Source: Siphonodentalium dalli
Taxonomy: Eukaryota > Mollusca > Scaphopoda > Gadilida > Siphonodentaliidae
Assembly: GCA_032622095.1 (NCBI GenBank)
Contig: CP136062.1
Location: forward strand, 18,665,739-18,729,738
Direction of reading: 5' to 3'
DNA length: 64,000 bases
Part shown: positions 1 through 59,639 of the stretch, one piece after another
How the letters are laid out: every line of letters begins with the position of its first letter
Position numbering within the stretch: the first letter of the stretch is position 1
Translations under genes and position numbers: made by a program
The notes under the pieces: generated by a model
What the model saw: the letters and a program-made list of their open reading frames with translations, nothing else
Told to the model about the DNA's origin: nothing
Databases searched by the model: none

Positions 1-146
1 TTCATGTGTTGATCGCGTGATAGTTAAAGAGCGTTCGTATCCGCAGTGTCGTTGAAGAGCTGTATGTGTCCAGACATGAGCGTGTCTGTGTACAGACATG
101 AGCGTGTTGTGTGATGCTGTGTTCGTACTTATATTATAATAGTCCT

Positions 147-905
147 CCGAACCCGTTGGGTTGGCGACAAAAAGGGGCATAACTCAGTCAAAATCATGCG
201 GACGAAACCCATATTCGAACTTGATCTGTATTTTGGGGCGGTATACCTAATATATCAAATTTGGTTCAGTTCACTTGATTCAATCTAAAGTTATCATCCG
301 GAAACCGCAAATCGGGTAAAATCTAAGTCGAAAAATGGGCATAACTCAGTCAACTTCATGCGGACGAAACCCATATTCGAACTTGATCTGTATTCTGTTG
401 TGGTAAACTAACATACCAAATGTGGTTCAGTTCACTCGATTCAATCTAAAGTTATCATCCGGAAATCGCAAATCAGGTAAAATCTAAGTCGAAAAAGGGG
501 CATAACTCAGTCAAATTCATGCGGACGAAACCCATATTCGAACTTGATCTGTATTTTGTTGTGGTAAACTAAAATACCAAATTTGGTTCAGTTCACTCTA
601 TTAAATCTAAAGTTATCAGTAAACCCACATACCAAATTTAATTTAATTTGGTTCACTCTAACTAAAGTTATCATCCGGAAACCTCGGACGCACGCACGCA
701 CGCACGCACGCACGCACAGGCTGATTATAATAGTCCTCCGAACCCGTTGGGTCGGCGGACAAAAAGGGGCATAACTCAGTCAAATTCACGCGGACGAAAC
801 CCATATTCGAACTTGATCTGTATTTTGTTGTGGTAAACTAACATACCAAATTTGGTTCAGTTCACTCGATTCAATCTAAAGTTATCGTCCGGAAACCAAA
901 AGCGG
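147..905. repeat. Diverged ~160-bp tandem repeat
   Basis: At least four units, beginning at about 174, 337, 497 and 766 with (G)GGGCATAACTCAGTCAA and including TTGGTTCAGTTCACTC. A truncated unit lies around 580-690. The 63-aa open stretch across it is repeat, not a gene. The same family occurs on the opposite strand at 57640-58620. Confidence 0.8.
688..717. repeat. (ACGC)n microsatellite
   Basis: About seven uninterrupted ACGC units inside the ~160-bp repeat. Confidence 0.9.
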
Positions 906-1512
906 ACGGCGGACGGCGCGGGCGACGTCAACTATTACACAAAATATATGTTTGTCGAATATTTGACACAAATAATGGCTTTTCCTTGATATGCTTGAGT
1001 ATTCGAAAACCACAAAAATGACAACTTTAGAAAAAAATAACGGTACTTTTTCTTAACAACATCAGTTTGTCATAACAGCATCATAGCAATTCAGCAGAAT
1101 CCTATATATATATACTGCATCATAGCAAATTTGCAGGACCACTTGGCCATGGGTGTGTGCTGATTCTAAAAATGTTCAAATGATTTCTGTACAAATTTTG
1201 TCTAGGTCAAACCCTATGTTGACTGGATTAACTAACGCAAGAGAATAGAAAAGTCGTACCGTGCATGTGATAGAAAATGTAAATATTCTTCAAATATTCT
1301 GGATGGAAATGCCGCACTGGTTTATATCAGTTGAATTTATATGAATTTTGGAGGGCGCGGTGTTGTCTCTATATATATGGTGTTCGATAATATTTACTAT
1401 TGACTATTCGTTTGTTAACGGAGCCAACTGGCTAATGGAACTCGGATCGCGTGTCGCGGGTACCCCACCTAAAAGCCAGTGGTAAGAAACTTCAAATATA
1501 TAAACGCAATCC

Positions 1513-1604
1513 TATACATTTTGCGTGTGTATACTTTGGCTTATTTACATCAAATAAATTTATGTCTACATTAAAGATTCCCATCAGATGTATGCACAAT
1601 GGCT
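1513..1604. repeat. 92-bp direct repeat, copy 1
   Basis: Near-identical to 2236-2327 (TATACATTTTGCGTGTGTAT through ATGCACAATGGCT). The two copies bracket the LINE-like fragment, suggesting tandem insertion or local duplication. Confidence 0.85.
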
Positions 1605-2034
1605 GCAGTGTCACTCGGACCCCCTCGTTCTATGGGACGTCTGGTATCTCTTGTCGCGGAACCGCCACCGTTCAAGAGAACTACGACACCTTGTGATCCT
1701 TCTAAACAAAACCACATACTCAAATAACCTGCTCTGTGCTCAATGTGGTTCGACGTATACTAATGAAATTATACATGTAACGTTTGAGTGCCGTGCAGCT
1801 GTGTTGATTCGCCTCCGTGATATATTCTGGGAAAGAGTGATTGATATGTACGATATAGAGGAATATGAGTTTCTAGCTTCTCTCTCGGAGGAGTCCCTTA
1901 CATCTCTCTTCCTAGGAAATGTAAACATTTTGGAACGAACAAATACTCTGCCTAATGTCGGAGACCTCATCGTCGACGCTGCCGTCTTCCTTCTTCATGC
2001 CTGCAACATTGTGAAGGGAATTCTGAAATACTGA
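1588..2034 (+). pseudogene. C-terminal fragment of a non-LTR retrotransposon (zinc-knuckle region)
   Basis: A 148-codon open frame contains CAQCGSTYTNEIIHVTFEC, a C-x2-C-x9-H-x4-C pattern like the zf-RVT region at the C-terminus of many LINE reverse transcriptases, followed by RLRDIFWERV, which fits the usual aromatic stretch. No RT core is present. The sequence after the stop ends in AATAAAG near 2223-2229, as in LINE 3' UTRs. This rests on the motif only and could be another zinc-binding fragment. Confidence 0.45.
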
Positions 2035-2235
2035 CTCTATTGAACATGCTACCGGATGTTCGATTGTGTCCACAACAAGGCTACAGCCAGACACCGTGTC
2101 TAGGTCTATTAAAGATTGTATATTCCCCAATTTAGGCGGGATGTACATATGTATATTTTTTTGTTCTCAATTGTATGTATTTTGTGTAATATAATGTTGA
2201 TATAATCTCTCCATAGAGGAGGCAATAAAGATATA

Positions 2236-2327
2236 TATACATTTTGCGTGTGTATACTTTGGCTTATTTACATCAAATAAATTTATGTCTACATTAAAGA
2301 TTCCCATCAGATGTATGCACAATGGCT
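2236..2327. repeat. 92-bp direct repeat, copy 2
   Basis: Second copy of the 1513-1604 repeat; it begins just after the AATAAAG-like end of the LINE fragment. Confidence 0.85.
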
Positions 2328-2539
2328 TCGTCGTCATGTTCAAAGTTATGGACGGAGAACATTGGCTGTTTCGGCGTCTGTGTTGCATTATGCGGCTGTA
2401 ACAATGTCTTCCGATGACATGGGTATACGTATTGGTTCCCTTCCGCACTGTCCGTGGTTGCAACTTCTTCAACCACATCGAACTCCATGCTGCATGTGTC
2501 CAGCATAGAAACTTGTTCGATTTCCAGTTTTAACATCTT

Positions 2540-4000
2540 TAGCCTGTCGTCGCTTCTTTCCGAAGTCGTTTTTCTTTTTTAAGTCGGGAATCTCTTTGCA
2601 GTTGTGCCGCCGTTGGTGGATCCACCCGAGGAAATCGACTCGGTACCGCCGTTTTCTTTAAATAATCACCTGCTGGCTTTGTCCCTGAAGGAAAAATAGT
2701 GTTCGAGATAAAACAATGCATGAACTTTAATCACATAATTATGTCAACATGTTCACAGTTTCACGAATGTTGAATATGTATATATATAATCTATACTATA
2801 TATTTTGAGACTTCCGTATGTGTGTGTGTACTTTATAGAATCGAAAACGGCTGGCTCGATTGAGTTAAAACTTCCCATCTAAGGGTAAAGACCCACTAAC
2901 ACCGTAGTTGTCGCGTTTTGGAGAAGATCTGAGCACCCTTTATCCACTCCCAAATCACCACAAAGGCACGACGTGGGTTAATCAAGTGATTATTTAATGA
3001 GCGTTTGTTTTTGACGCATCGCTATAAAGAGCGTCTGTTTACCATTCAACGTTATTAGCATCTGCAGAGAGATATACGGGAACATTGAGTGGTTTCCTAT
3101 GCGGGGAGATTTATTGGATGCCATAGTACTCTTACAACATCATTGTTATAGTATATATGACACTTAGGTCAGGGCTTAGGGGGGTAGTGGGGGGGGGGGG
3201 TAGTTATAGGCATAATGCTTCTCAGAAATCCCGGTTACAAACCAACACTCACAATTTCGTATTTACGCAAGTGCTTTCCTATTTTTAGAACGCAACACAT
3301 GATACCAAACAAAATTACGTCGCGTTGGTGATGGCGTTCACGACGGGATTAATTGACTGTCCGCTCTTTGCGAGGATGGGGTTCGCGACGGGATTAACTT
3401 TGCGGGACTATTGACCATCTCGTAAGGGTGGACAACCTCTGTCAGGGGCTGCTCAATGGCCACGTGCAGATTAAATAAAAGCATACCTCTTCTGGGTCTG
3501 GGCGTGTATAGACATGAGCGTGTTGTGTTCCCAAGAACGCGGAGCGTGTTGTGTTCCTAAGAACGCGGATCGGGTAAGTTTTTCCGCCCAGGTGAGCTCA
3601 AACTTCGTATATAAGTGTAAAAACACACGGGGATCGTCGACGTCACATTGTGTGAAACATTCTTATGTCTGTCGTTCCTAGGCACGGGGGAATTTTTCAT
3701 CGGGTCAGTCTTAACCTTCAAACGAGTACCCACAAATTATATATTGTGACACCGACATGACCTTGACCTTGAAAATGATCAATTGAAGGTCAAATCGGGT
3801 AAAATATTGAAAAACCCAATATCGTTCCTAGGAAGGGGGCATTTCATCGGGTAAATTTTTCCGCCAGAAACAAAAAATTTAAAAATTCAGAAAAAAAATA
3901 TATTACATTTAAAAAACATTAAATTATTAAAAAACATTAAATTAATATTAAAAAATAAACATGTCATAAAATGTCATGTTTCGGAAAAAATTCAGAATTT
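2540..4000. other. Upstream DNA without recognisable genes
   Basis: No supported coding region. It contains a GT-rich stretch near 2815-2835, a poly-G tract near 3181-3201, and a short local repeat at 3520-3570 (GCGTGTTGTGTTC plus AAGAACGCGGA, twice) related to 68-112. An A/T-rich run lies at 3880-4000. Confidence 0.5.
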
Positions 4001-4004
4001 TTTT

Positions 4005-4690
4005 TTATTATATGCTTCCCCATTAAATAGTGGGAAATTGCCGTGGCGTAGAGCGTTATATCCATCGCCTGGACCCACTCGATGGATAACACTGACCGAC
4101 TCGATGGATAACACTGACCGACTCGATGGATAACACAATAGTATTACTTTTTCGGAGATTACTTCCGGTTTATAGCGGCGAATCACATTAAGTTTCAAAG
4201 CGTATCAATAACAGCCGGACTATTGTTTTAATTATTGATTTTCACGGTTCATAAACTGTTATTTAATTGTTATAATGTTAACTCATTTGTTTTAATATAT
4301 TCTTATCACTAAATTATGTATACATTAATTTTCTCGCATCATTTCAGAATAAAACAATGGGGACTATTTCTTATGGCGGCTATGCTCGATATTTGTCATT
4401 CGGTTGTGAGCAAATCAATTGATGGAATGTAAACAAAATGCAAATGTCGAAGCTTTCTAACAATTTGAAGTGAACTGTAGGACAAAATTAGCAGTTTTGG
4501 TGCGGTTTATAGCGCATATAATAAAAAGAAAACCTACGGGTTTTGGTAGAATACCCGGATTATCTCATTCGTGGGTGCAAGGAAGTACAGAATTTCCACT
4601 CGCGGCTTGCAGCCGCGAGTGGAAATTCTGTACTTCCTTGCACCCACTCATGAGATAATTCGGGTATTCAACCAAAACTCGTAGGTATTC
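4005..4690. mobile_element. 690-bp nonautonomous element ending in a 140-bp hairpin, copy 1
   Basis: The right end (4540-4680) is a near-perfect inverted repeat: CCACTCGCGGCTTGCAGCC lies at its centre and arms containing GTGCAAGGAAGTACAGAA read back on the other strand. The left part has three short repeats of ACTCGATGGATAACACTGAC at 4077-4135. An inverted second copy lies at 38040-38705. Confidence 0.85.
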
Positions 4691-4918
4691 TCTATATATT
4701 ACATTTAAAAAACATTAAATTAATATTAAAAAATAAACATGCAAACGCCGCCGGTGGCGGGATAACCTGCTAGTATTTAATAAACGGGGCTGCATTTTTT
4801 ATTTAACGAGGTCATTAACAAATAAAACACCTCACAGAAACTATAGATCACTTAACTTAGTTTATAATTCATGATGACAATGGTATTTTGTATCCAATAC
4901 CCGCGAGACAGCTGACCA

Positions 4919-5544
4919 ATGACGGGTAAAGAAGGAGGCATTCTGTCACACCGACATATTACTGGTAAAGAAGGAGGCATTCTGTCACACCGACATATTA
5001 CTGGTAAAGAAGGAGGCATTCTGTCACACCGACATATTACTGGTAAAGAAGGAGGCATTCTGTCACACCGACATATTACTTGTAAAGAAGGAGGCATTCT
5101 GTCACACCGACATATTACTGGTAAAGAAGGAGGCATTCTGTCACACCGACATATTACTGGTAAAGAAGGAGGCATTCTGTCACACCGACATATTACTGGT
5201 AAAGAAGGAGGCATTCTGTCACACCGACATATTACTGGTAAAGAAGGAGGCATTCTGTCACACCGACATATTACTGGTAAAGAAGGAGGCATTCTGTCAC
5301 ACCGACATATTACTGGTAAAGAAGGAGGCATTCTGTCACACCGACATATTACTGGTAAAGAAGGAGGCATTCTGTCACACCGACATATTACTGGTAAAGA
5401 AGGAGGCATTCTGTCACACCGACATATTACTGGTAAAGAAGGAGGCATTCTGTCACACCGACATATTACTGGTAAAGAAGGAGGCATTCTGTCACACCGA
5501 CATATTACTGGTAAAGAAGGAGGCATTCTGTCACACCGAGATAT
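4919..5544. repeat. 39-bp minisatellite, 16 copies
   Basis: Near-perfect tandem unit containing GGTAAAGAAGGAGGCATTCT. As 39 is a multiple of 3 and the unit lacks stops in one frame of each strand, both strands show open frames of more than 210 codons. These are artefacts. Confidence 0.97.
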
Positions 5545-5714
5545 TTATTTTTTTATAACTCAACTCGAGAATTGACAGGAATCACATCTGTACCAGGACG
5601 TCCCTGTCATTATATAACTTTATTGTACCCTCGTGCAGCCTCTATTTATTTTTGGAGACTTAAGAGATAGCAGCATGCATGTATAACTGTCATAAAAATC
5701 GGACGATGTTGTGC

Positions 5715-6800
5715 ATATATGAGGGTATCACCCCCCTCCCCCTGAATCCTGAATACGAGTTAATTTGGGGGGGGGGGGGTGAATCCTGAATACGAGTTAA
5801 TTTTGGGGGGTGAATCCTGAATACATGTTAAGAAATAATACATAGAAGTTACATAGACACATTATGATGCCGGTCGCGTTATGAGGCCGTTATGATACCA
5901 TTAATGATACTTTATGACCAGGGACGTGGCTAGAGGGTTTCCGTTGGGGGTGTCCACCTTGGGAAATTCCAACTGCACCCCCCCCCCCCTTGAGTCAGAA
6001 TCAGACCGAACACAAGTTTTGCATTTTGCATAATTCCATTTGCACCCCCCTCCTTGCACCTCAGTGTTTAGGCCTATATCCTATATCTTCATAAACCATG
6101 ATTCTATATTCCCGGTATGAGAAAATTCAGATATTTTAACCTGAAACATTGCATAAATCCTAACATCTAGTGGTCTAACTCCATACACATGCACACGGCT
6201 ACGGGCAAGAGACCACGACACACCAAGCTGACCATCGTTGTTCGGCCGGTGTGAGAAAATTTTGAAATTTGAACAAGAAAATCGCAAATCCTAGCATCCA
6301 GACTGGCCTCAACTAAAGCTTTCCTATAGTGTTGGAAATTTCAAACCTCATACTCCCCTTCAGGTTGGAAAATTCTCCAACTGATGACCACAAGTTTGAC
6401 CAAATGTAGTAAAATATTGTTAAACTTATTAGCATTTTTGTATTGGCCACAGGGGAGAGACAATGACACACCGGGCCGACCATGTGTGCGAAAATTTTGT
6501 AATCTGAACAAGAAAATCGCAAAATCCTAGCATCTAGACTGGCGTCAAACATTTTTAGCATGTTTATGATGGCACGGTGGTCGAATATGCACAAGAAGCT
6601 ATTATACCCACACATTCACACAGATAACTAGCACAAAATATTACTTTGCGCGCCATCAAAACCTGCGTCCAAGATGTTTTGCTTGAATCCGAATACCAGT
6701 TAATTCGGGGGGTATGAATCCCGCGTACGGCTTCAAAACACCCTGAATCCCGCGTACCGAAAAGGGGGGGGGGTTGATACCCTCATATATCGTCACTTCG
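5715..6800. mobile_element. Probable ~1.1-kb inverted-terminal element with G/C homopolymers
   Basis: ATATGAGGGTATCACCCCC near 5717 is mirrored by GGGGGTTGATACCCTCATAT near 6769-6789. Inside each end lie related repeats (TGAATCCTGAATACGAGTTA three times at the left; diverged at the right). The interior resembles 9714-9990 and 10640-10890 (GGGACGTGGCTAGAGG; GGAAATTTCCAACCTGACAC). No coding capacity. Confidence 0.5.
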
Positions 6801-6880
6801 TGTACATATGATTTCTCAAAACAACACACCCGCAACAAGCACATGGCAAAGTCAATGGACGTGGGGTCATTTCACTCAAC

Positions 6881-6984
6881 TACAGTAATGCTCTAAGTAA
6901 TCGACCTCTTAACCAAAGCAGAATTATGGGTAACTTTTCAGGATTTAGTCGGAAATATGACTTGTTGCCATTCATCGGAAAGCT
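6881..6984. mobile_element. Foldback MITE family A, half copy
   Basis: Left arm only (TACAGTAATGCTCTAAGTAA through CATTCATCGGAAAGCT) of the palindromic family seen complete at 34625-34853 and 48320-48536. Confidence 0.8.
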
Positions 6985-6999
6985 ATATACGCGCCTGCT

Positions 7000-9370
7000 T
7001 TACGTTATGTGGCATATATTTGGGCAGTGCAAAAGGTGGGACAGCAGAGCACGTTTTACATGCATCTAGCACATAGCGGCTTATAACGTGCTCCACTACC
7101 CCCCACCCTGCCCCACCATACTGTACATGTATGCTGCTGTATTAGTCACACATATGTTTATTGTGACAAAGTTACCCAGCTAGATTCCTAAAATGGTGGA
7201 AACGTTCCGTGTGCTGCTATTGTGCATGAGAAGTGCAAACACGAATCGCCACAAGGACATCGCGTCATTGAATTAAGCTCCTGTGTATCACATCCCGGTT
7301 CAGTTACAAGGATCATATCTCAATACATGTTAAATACGTACCGGGTATATTTGCCTACAGGCTTTATGATAGAATTCAGAACAATCACGTTCAGACTTTT
7401 CATCAGCATCATGTTTAACATAATGACCGAACGCTATATAACTGTTGAGTAAACGGCCACGACTTTGCTGGCATCAATTAAGGTTGTGTGGAATTATTTC
7501 GGTCCGACATTATTATATTTTACTGTGGCGCTGCTGCAGGGATACATGTAGTTGACCCGCACCTGTCAAATTCTGCTACATGCATACAATATTTATATAA
7601 AGTGCGTGTATTATGTGACGTATATGTTGCATATAATTATGTACATGGATCATGTAGAGGGCGGGAATTTGAGAGAGAGCGTGTTTTGGGGGGGGGGGGG
7701 CTAGCCGCTAACCAAATGGCCCTTTCCCTAACCCCTCATTTGTTAGCCTTTATTTACAATCATATAAAAAAAAGAAAAAAACATATTTAAAGCAAATTTC
7801 TTCTTCTGTTTCCGTCGCCGGTATGCAGACGAGGGGGTGTTTAGCCCCTTGTGACACTGTAGGTTGATAGTAGCTGCAGTGCCCCAGCAGGTGTTGTTGC
7901 CTCGTCGTTGACGGTGGTGGTGATGGTGGACTCCTGCTAGATGGTATCTGGAGTCCTGGCTGCTCCATAGAAATGGCCAGCTGGAAGTCGTCCGGATGCC
8001 CTGGTAACTTTTATCCAGCAGCTCCTACATGTATCATCTCCTGGCATCATCTCGTTGGTGTCTTGAATGGCATCTTCCACTCGCTGAATTCCAGGTATTC
8101 AATCGATCTGGTGGTCCAATAGCAGGAGCCCGACGAAGTACTGCGCCCTCCATTCTTCCAACAGAGTCGACCGTGCGACCAAAATCTGAGATCGAAGCGG
8201 GATAAGATAATGGTTGTCGAGTCATCCAGGCTAATCCGCAAATATAACTGTGGTGACATGGACTCAATTGTGTAAATATGCTCAAGTCGTATATATCTGC
8301 ACAATATTTTTGTACCCGATATGTTTGTTACATGCAGCTGAGCCGAGTAACACACATAGTAGGTAAGCTGTTAAACGGTCAAAATCAATCAACATATTAA
8401 CATATATAATTATGGAAATCCAAGGTGGATTAAATGCTTTATAATTATTTGTGGGTCTCGATAAATTATAAAAAACGTGTAGTTTACTCTGAATTTTCAA
8501 ATTATTATACATCGGTTCTAAATGTTAACTTTTTCCCCGGTTGGTTTATGTACTATCTCAATATAATGCTAATGCAACCATTTAAATAACACCGTGGGTG
8601 CCTAAATGTTGTGCCCAAACAAGTTGCGCATATTTAAGATTGCAAGCTGACAATAAATTCAATAATGTTTTATTTTGTGTGTTTGACGATGTTGGAATTA
8701 TATTTGTATTCTTGTTTCTCAATCTGCCATTCAATTAACTGGGATCAATTATTGCATAAATGAAAGAAATCATGAAATAGTTAAGCAGATATACGCTTTC
8801 TGTGCAAATGGGTGCTTCATGTGCATGTGCGCTGGACTGTTCTATGTTCGCAACCAATTAACTATGGCGAGACTGTGACTAGAATGTTCTATGTCCAAAC
8901 AGAAAAAAATCAATATTACTTCTCAACCCCGTAACGTTGAACACCCATGACTGCAATATAGTGCTTATTGCGCATTCTCGAATCAAGTATGAGACAACGG
9001 TCCATTAGCTATTTACCAATATACATGAACTGCATGGGTATACAAAAAATTCCCACAAAATGTGTAATGTTGACTTCTAACCCTTAAGCACCCATGTGAC
9101 GATATGTCGACATGCCATGGGACTACCGGTATTGATTTTATTATATTAAAATCAAATGTTCGCCCCGGCGTATGTGCGGATTTCACTGGAACATGATACG
9201 GACCTCAATTTAATGAGAAATAATCTAGTATTGGGCGATCATGCTTTTAGGTAGGTTGATAAAATAGGAATGTAGAATAATGATGTACAAAACAGTATTA
9301 TTTTACAAATATCATATCAAAATGAACAACACGCACCATCATTCATATATTAATTAAATGATGTGACTAT
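7000..9370. other. Intergenic stretch, no supported gene
   Basis: Mostly A/T-rich unique-looking sequence. A GC-richer patch at 7800-8290 gives short minus-strand frames (up to 102 codons, 8047-8355) that I cannot relate to a family. Poly-G lies at about 7686-7699. Confidence 0.4.
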
Positions 9371-9375
9371 CGGTG

Positions 9376-9470
9376 GCAAAAACGTTTTCGTCAGTTTACC
9401 GCGGATAGTTGCGTCCCGAATCGAGAAGTAAATATTTACAATTGAATATAGTTCAGACGATGTTTTCTAT
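9376..9470. repeat. Dispersed repeat, inverted relative to 44255-44345
   Basis: Contains TTGCGTCCCGAATCGAGA and AAATATTTACAATTGA; its reverse complement is at 44255-44345 with few differences. Confidence 0.7.
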
Positions 9471-9713
9471 GGAGTTGTACGGTCGATTTGCTTGAGATTT
9501 TCGGCGATGTTAGTAGAATGTGACACTCCTCCAGTTGGCATAGCGCCTGAATACTAACTTATTTGTTTCACGCTCTCAAACAAGTACATAACATGTCTTT
9601 AACTTGACTTAACGAATCCCCAGCAGTTGCCCAAACCAACCTCTCGAACCCTGGAAGTCAGGTGACGAGGGCACTCTGATTTCAATGGCGGATTCGTCCG
9701 AACTCAACGAATC

Positions 9714-11640
9714 CTAGCTGGCTACGCCCATGATGACCACGGCCCGGGGGAGGGACCAGGACACAAGCTTTCCATGTGTTGGAAATTTCCAACCTGACAC
9801 CCCCTCTAAGGTTGGAAAATAAATTTCCAACTGTTGGCCATTTCAGTCCCAAATTTTGACCAAATGTAGGAAAATATGCGAATATTGGTCCAAAAACAAT
9901 ACCCCCCCCCCCTATTAAATTGTTTGAAAATCAAACTACAAGAAAATTTTGAACCTATTGTTGGTGTGAAATTTCCAACTAATGTTGTGTCAGGTATGAA
10001 ATTTACACGTCCCTGGTCGAGACACCGCGACATATCCTTTGTATTATCAAATGCAAACTGGGAGAATATTACTGAAATTAGCAAAATAATAACGCTATTG
10101 ATAGTAACGCTGGGGGAGCACTTCTGTTGATGGTGAAGCAAATCATTGTCGATTTCATTGCACTTTCATATGTCCATTTCATAATTCCATCCATAAAATA
10201 CCACCCGAACGCATGTCGATTTCGAATTCGGCGGATACGTCACCAATGACTGAATTCAAGTGAACCTGCATGGATATGTCCTGCTGTGTTCGTTATTATA
10301 ATGTTTCTTCTTATTCAATTAGGATTATATGATATCGATGGATTATCAGATACACATATGTACTATCTAGTCTTATAGCAATTTCATGTTTAAACTGTTT
10401 TGTTTCGTTAAATGCAGTCGTTTTCCACAATAGTCTCTGTCTGCATAGACAACAAACACATGCATTTTTTGGCCAACGTGCTGTACATTAGATGGAAAAT
10501 TAAGTTTTGCTCATAAAGCTAATGTTGTGGTCTTGTGATCGCAGGTGAACTGCATCTCTCAATCGCACAAACAAAAATGTAAAGCTTATTCTAGTATCTC
10601 AGGACTACATGTATATAGTGGAAATGTACCCACACGTACAAGTTCTAGGGACGTGGCTAGAGGTTTCCTCAAATTTCGGCCAACTGCACCTCCCCCCCCC
10701 CCATTGAACCAAACATCAATCTCCCAGGTTCGCAGAAATATCCAACCTGACACACACTAAGATTGGAAAATTACCAACTATTACTGGTTGAAAAAAAATC
10801 AAACAATGGGAACAATTCCAACCTACATATGGTGTCAAATTAATGTCCAACTAATGTTGTGGCATGCATAAAATTTCCAACTGCTGGAATGTACCAAAGT
10901 TTAAACATATTTATTTCAAATATTTGTCAAATTTAGATAACACATGATATATAACACATAAATTCGTTTATACATACAAAGGGATTGGGGGACAAGTGCT
11001 GACTCACTTAAGGGTACCCTCTCTCCCATATGTCATTACACTGAAAAAATAAATAATTAGTAATGGCAAAGCAACATGACTACCAAAATAAGTTGAACAT
11101 GTACCGTATATACAGATCACCGGTCACCCTTCTCCCGAGTTAGTCATAAGTTTGTATATGTATTTATTTAAAACCGGGTTTGTTTGTTGCGTTTGCTGGC
11201 TTGTACTTATCATTATTTGGAACAGTTAGTCAAAAGAGTCCTGATTTTCCTCACATGTGAATGACTGCACAGCTAAGCACACTGTACCAAAGTTCGGGGG
11301 GGGGGGTCGAGACACACAACCAACCCCTGTCGTCACGTCCTTGTACAAATTAATGACAATTTTCGTGTGTTCTTCACAACATCTTCGAAATTTGATTCAG
11401 GAGGCCTAGAGCTGTTAGAAATGCTTGCCCTCATCAATAAACACACTTTAACTTGACAAAAAAAGATGCGATTAAGTCGGATTGGCAGCAAATTATGTGC
11501 CGTGTATATACACATAGAAGAAAAGCATGACTTTCACAACAATCATGAACTTTATAAATATAAGATACAATGATACTTGTGTCAAATATATGAGCCATGT
11601 TTGACGCTGGGAGAACATTAAACATTCGGATACCACGTGG
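9714..11640. other. Intergenic stretch with fragments of the 5.7-6.8 kb family
   Basis: Fragments at 9770-10015 and 10640-10890 share GGAAATTTCCAACCTGACAC-like and GGGACGTGGCTAGAGG motifs with 5920-6600. The remainder (10140-10640 and 10900-11640) shows no supported feature apart from homopolymer G/C runs near 9902, 10690 and 11297. Confidence 0.45.
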
Positions 11641-11659
11641 ATTTCAAAATCTTACCTAG

Positions 11660-11852
11660 AATCGGGAATTAGCCCCGCCCCCGTAATCGGCGGAAGGTAA
11701 TGGGCTTCGGATTCTGAATCCGGATTCCCACGAGATAACGACTCTGAGATCCGTTATGTGCGGTGTAGTTTCTTTAAGCGCAAGTGTTTAAGTCACAAAT
11801 CGAACACACCTCTATTTGTAGGCGGAAATTGTTTTCGAGAGTGAGATAAATC
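11660..11852 (+). promoter_or_regulatory. Putative promoter and 5' UTR of the FAN-like gene
   Basis: Immediately upstream of the chosen ATG. A GC box (CCCCGCCCCC) sits at 11673-11682 in a short GC-richer stretch, and no TATA box is visible. The ATG at 11853 has G at +4, and an in-frame TAA lies two codons upstream at 11847-11849, so the frame cannot extend further 5' in this exon. The transcription start cannot be placed from sequence alone. Confidence 0.45.
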
Positions 11853-58956
<47,104 letters not shown>

Positions 58957-59099
58957 TAAATATTCTTACAGTCCTATACTTCAAAATATCATATTCAGCA
59001 GTATTCTTACAATATGTTATAAAACTACTCTAGGCAATCGAGGTAACATATAATAATAAATAAAATATGGTGCCTCAAAATATTCCCTAACATATATTA

Positions 59100-59455
59100 T
59101 TAAAGATGCATAATCTGACTAAGCGCCCCTCAATTACTATTTATTTCACTTCGGGGGTAAAAAATATTTGATTTGAGTCGAGGTACCCACCCATCAAAGC
59201 TCAGAGTTATTAGATATCGATTTTTGAAATCTATTATTTTTCACCATCGAGACTTATTAGTGGCCAACTGTCTCGGACCAAATTGCGATTGAAAAGTGGC
59301 TTTGGGTTGAACAAAATGTTGATAAATAACAGGTTTTGGGCAATTTTATACTATTAATCGATTCTGATAACTGAAGCGGTATTTCAAAAAATGTTGTTGT
59401 TGGAATCTGATGATATGGGGGACCATCAAATCGAATTGAGTACCTTTAACCTTTA
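59100..59455. mobile_element. Short copy of the TTAAAGGTACT-ended repeat
   Basis: Left end TTAAAGATGCATAATCTGAC, right end GAATTGAGTACCTTTAA. Interior matches 12100-12210 (AAATATTTGATT, CATCAAAGCTCAGAG). Confidence 0.65.
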
Positions 59456-59639
59456 TTTACTAAATGGATTCTCCCATTCAGTTATGAAAGTATACATTGG
59501 CATGGTCTATTAATCATCTGCAGGGATGCTCGAAAAATATTTAAAATAAAAGCAGACGACAGATAATACAATTGTGGAAGGATTCAAGTTAATTGAAGAG
59601 AAATATTCAGATAACAAGTTCAACAAGCGGCCTGTGTGT

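Noticed and set aside
4852-5575. Long open frames on both strands (224 and 218 codons)
   Set aside because: Products of a 39-bp tandem repeat without stops; no composition or context of a gene.
8034-8355. Minus-strand frames of 83 and 102 codons
   Set aside because: Overlapping frames in a GC-richer patch, no recognisable family, no splice or promoter context; left as unassigned.
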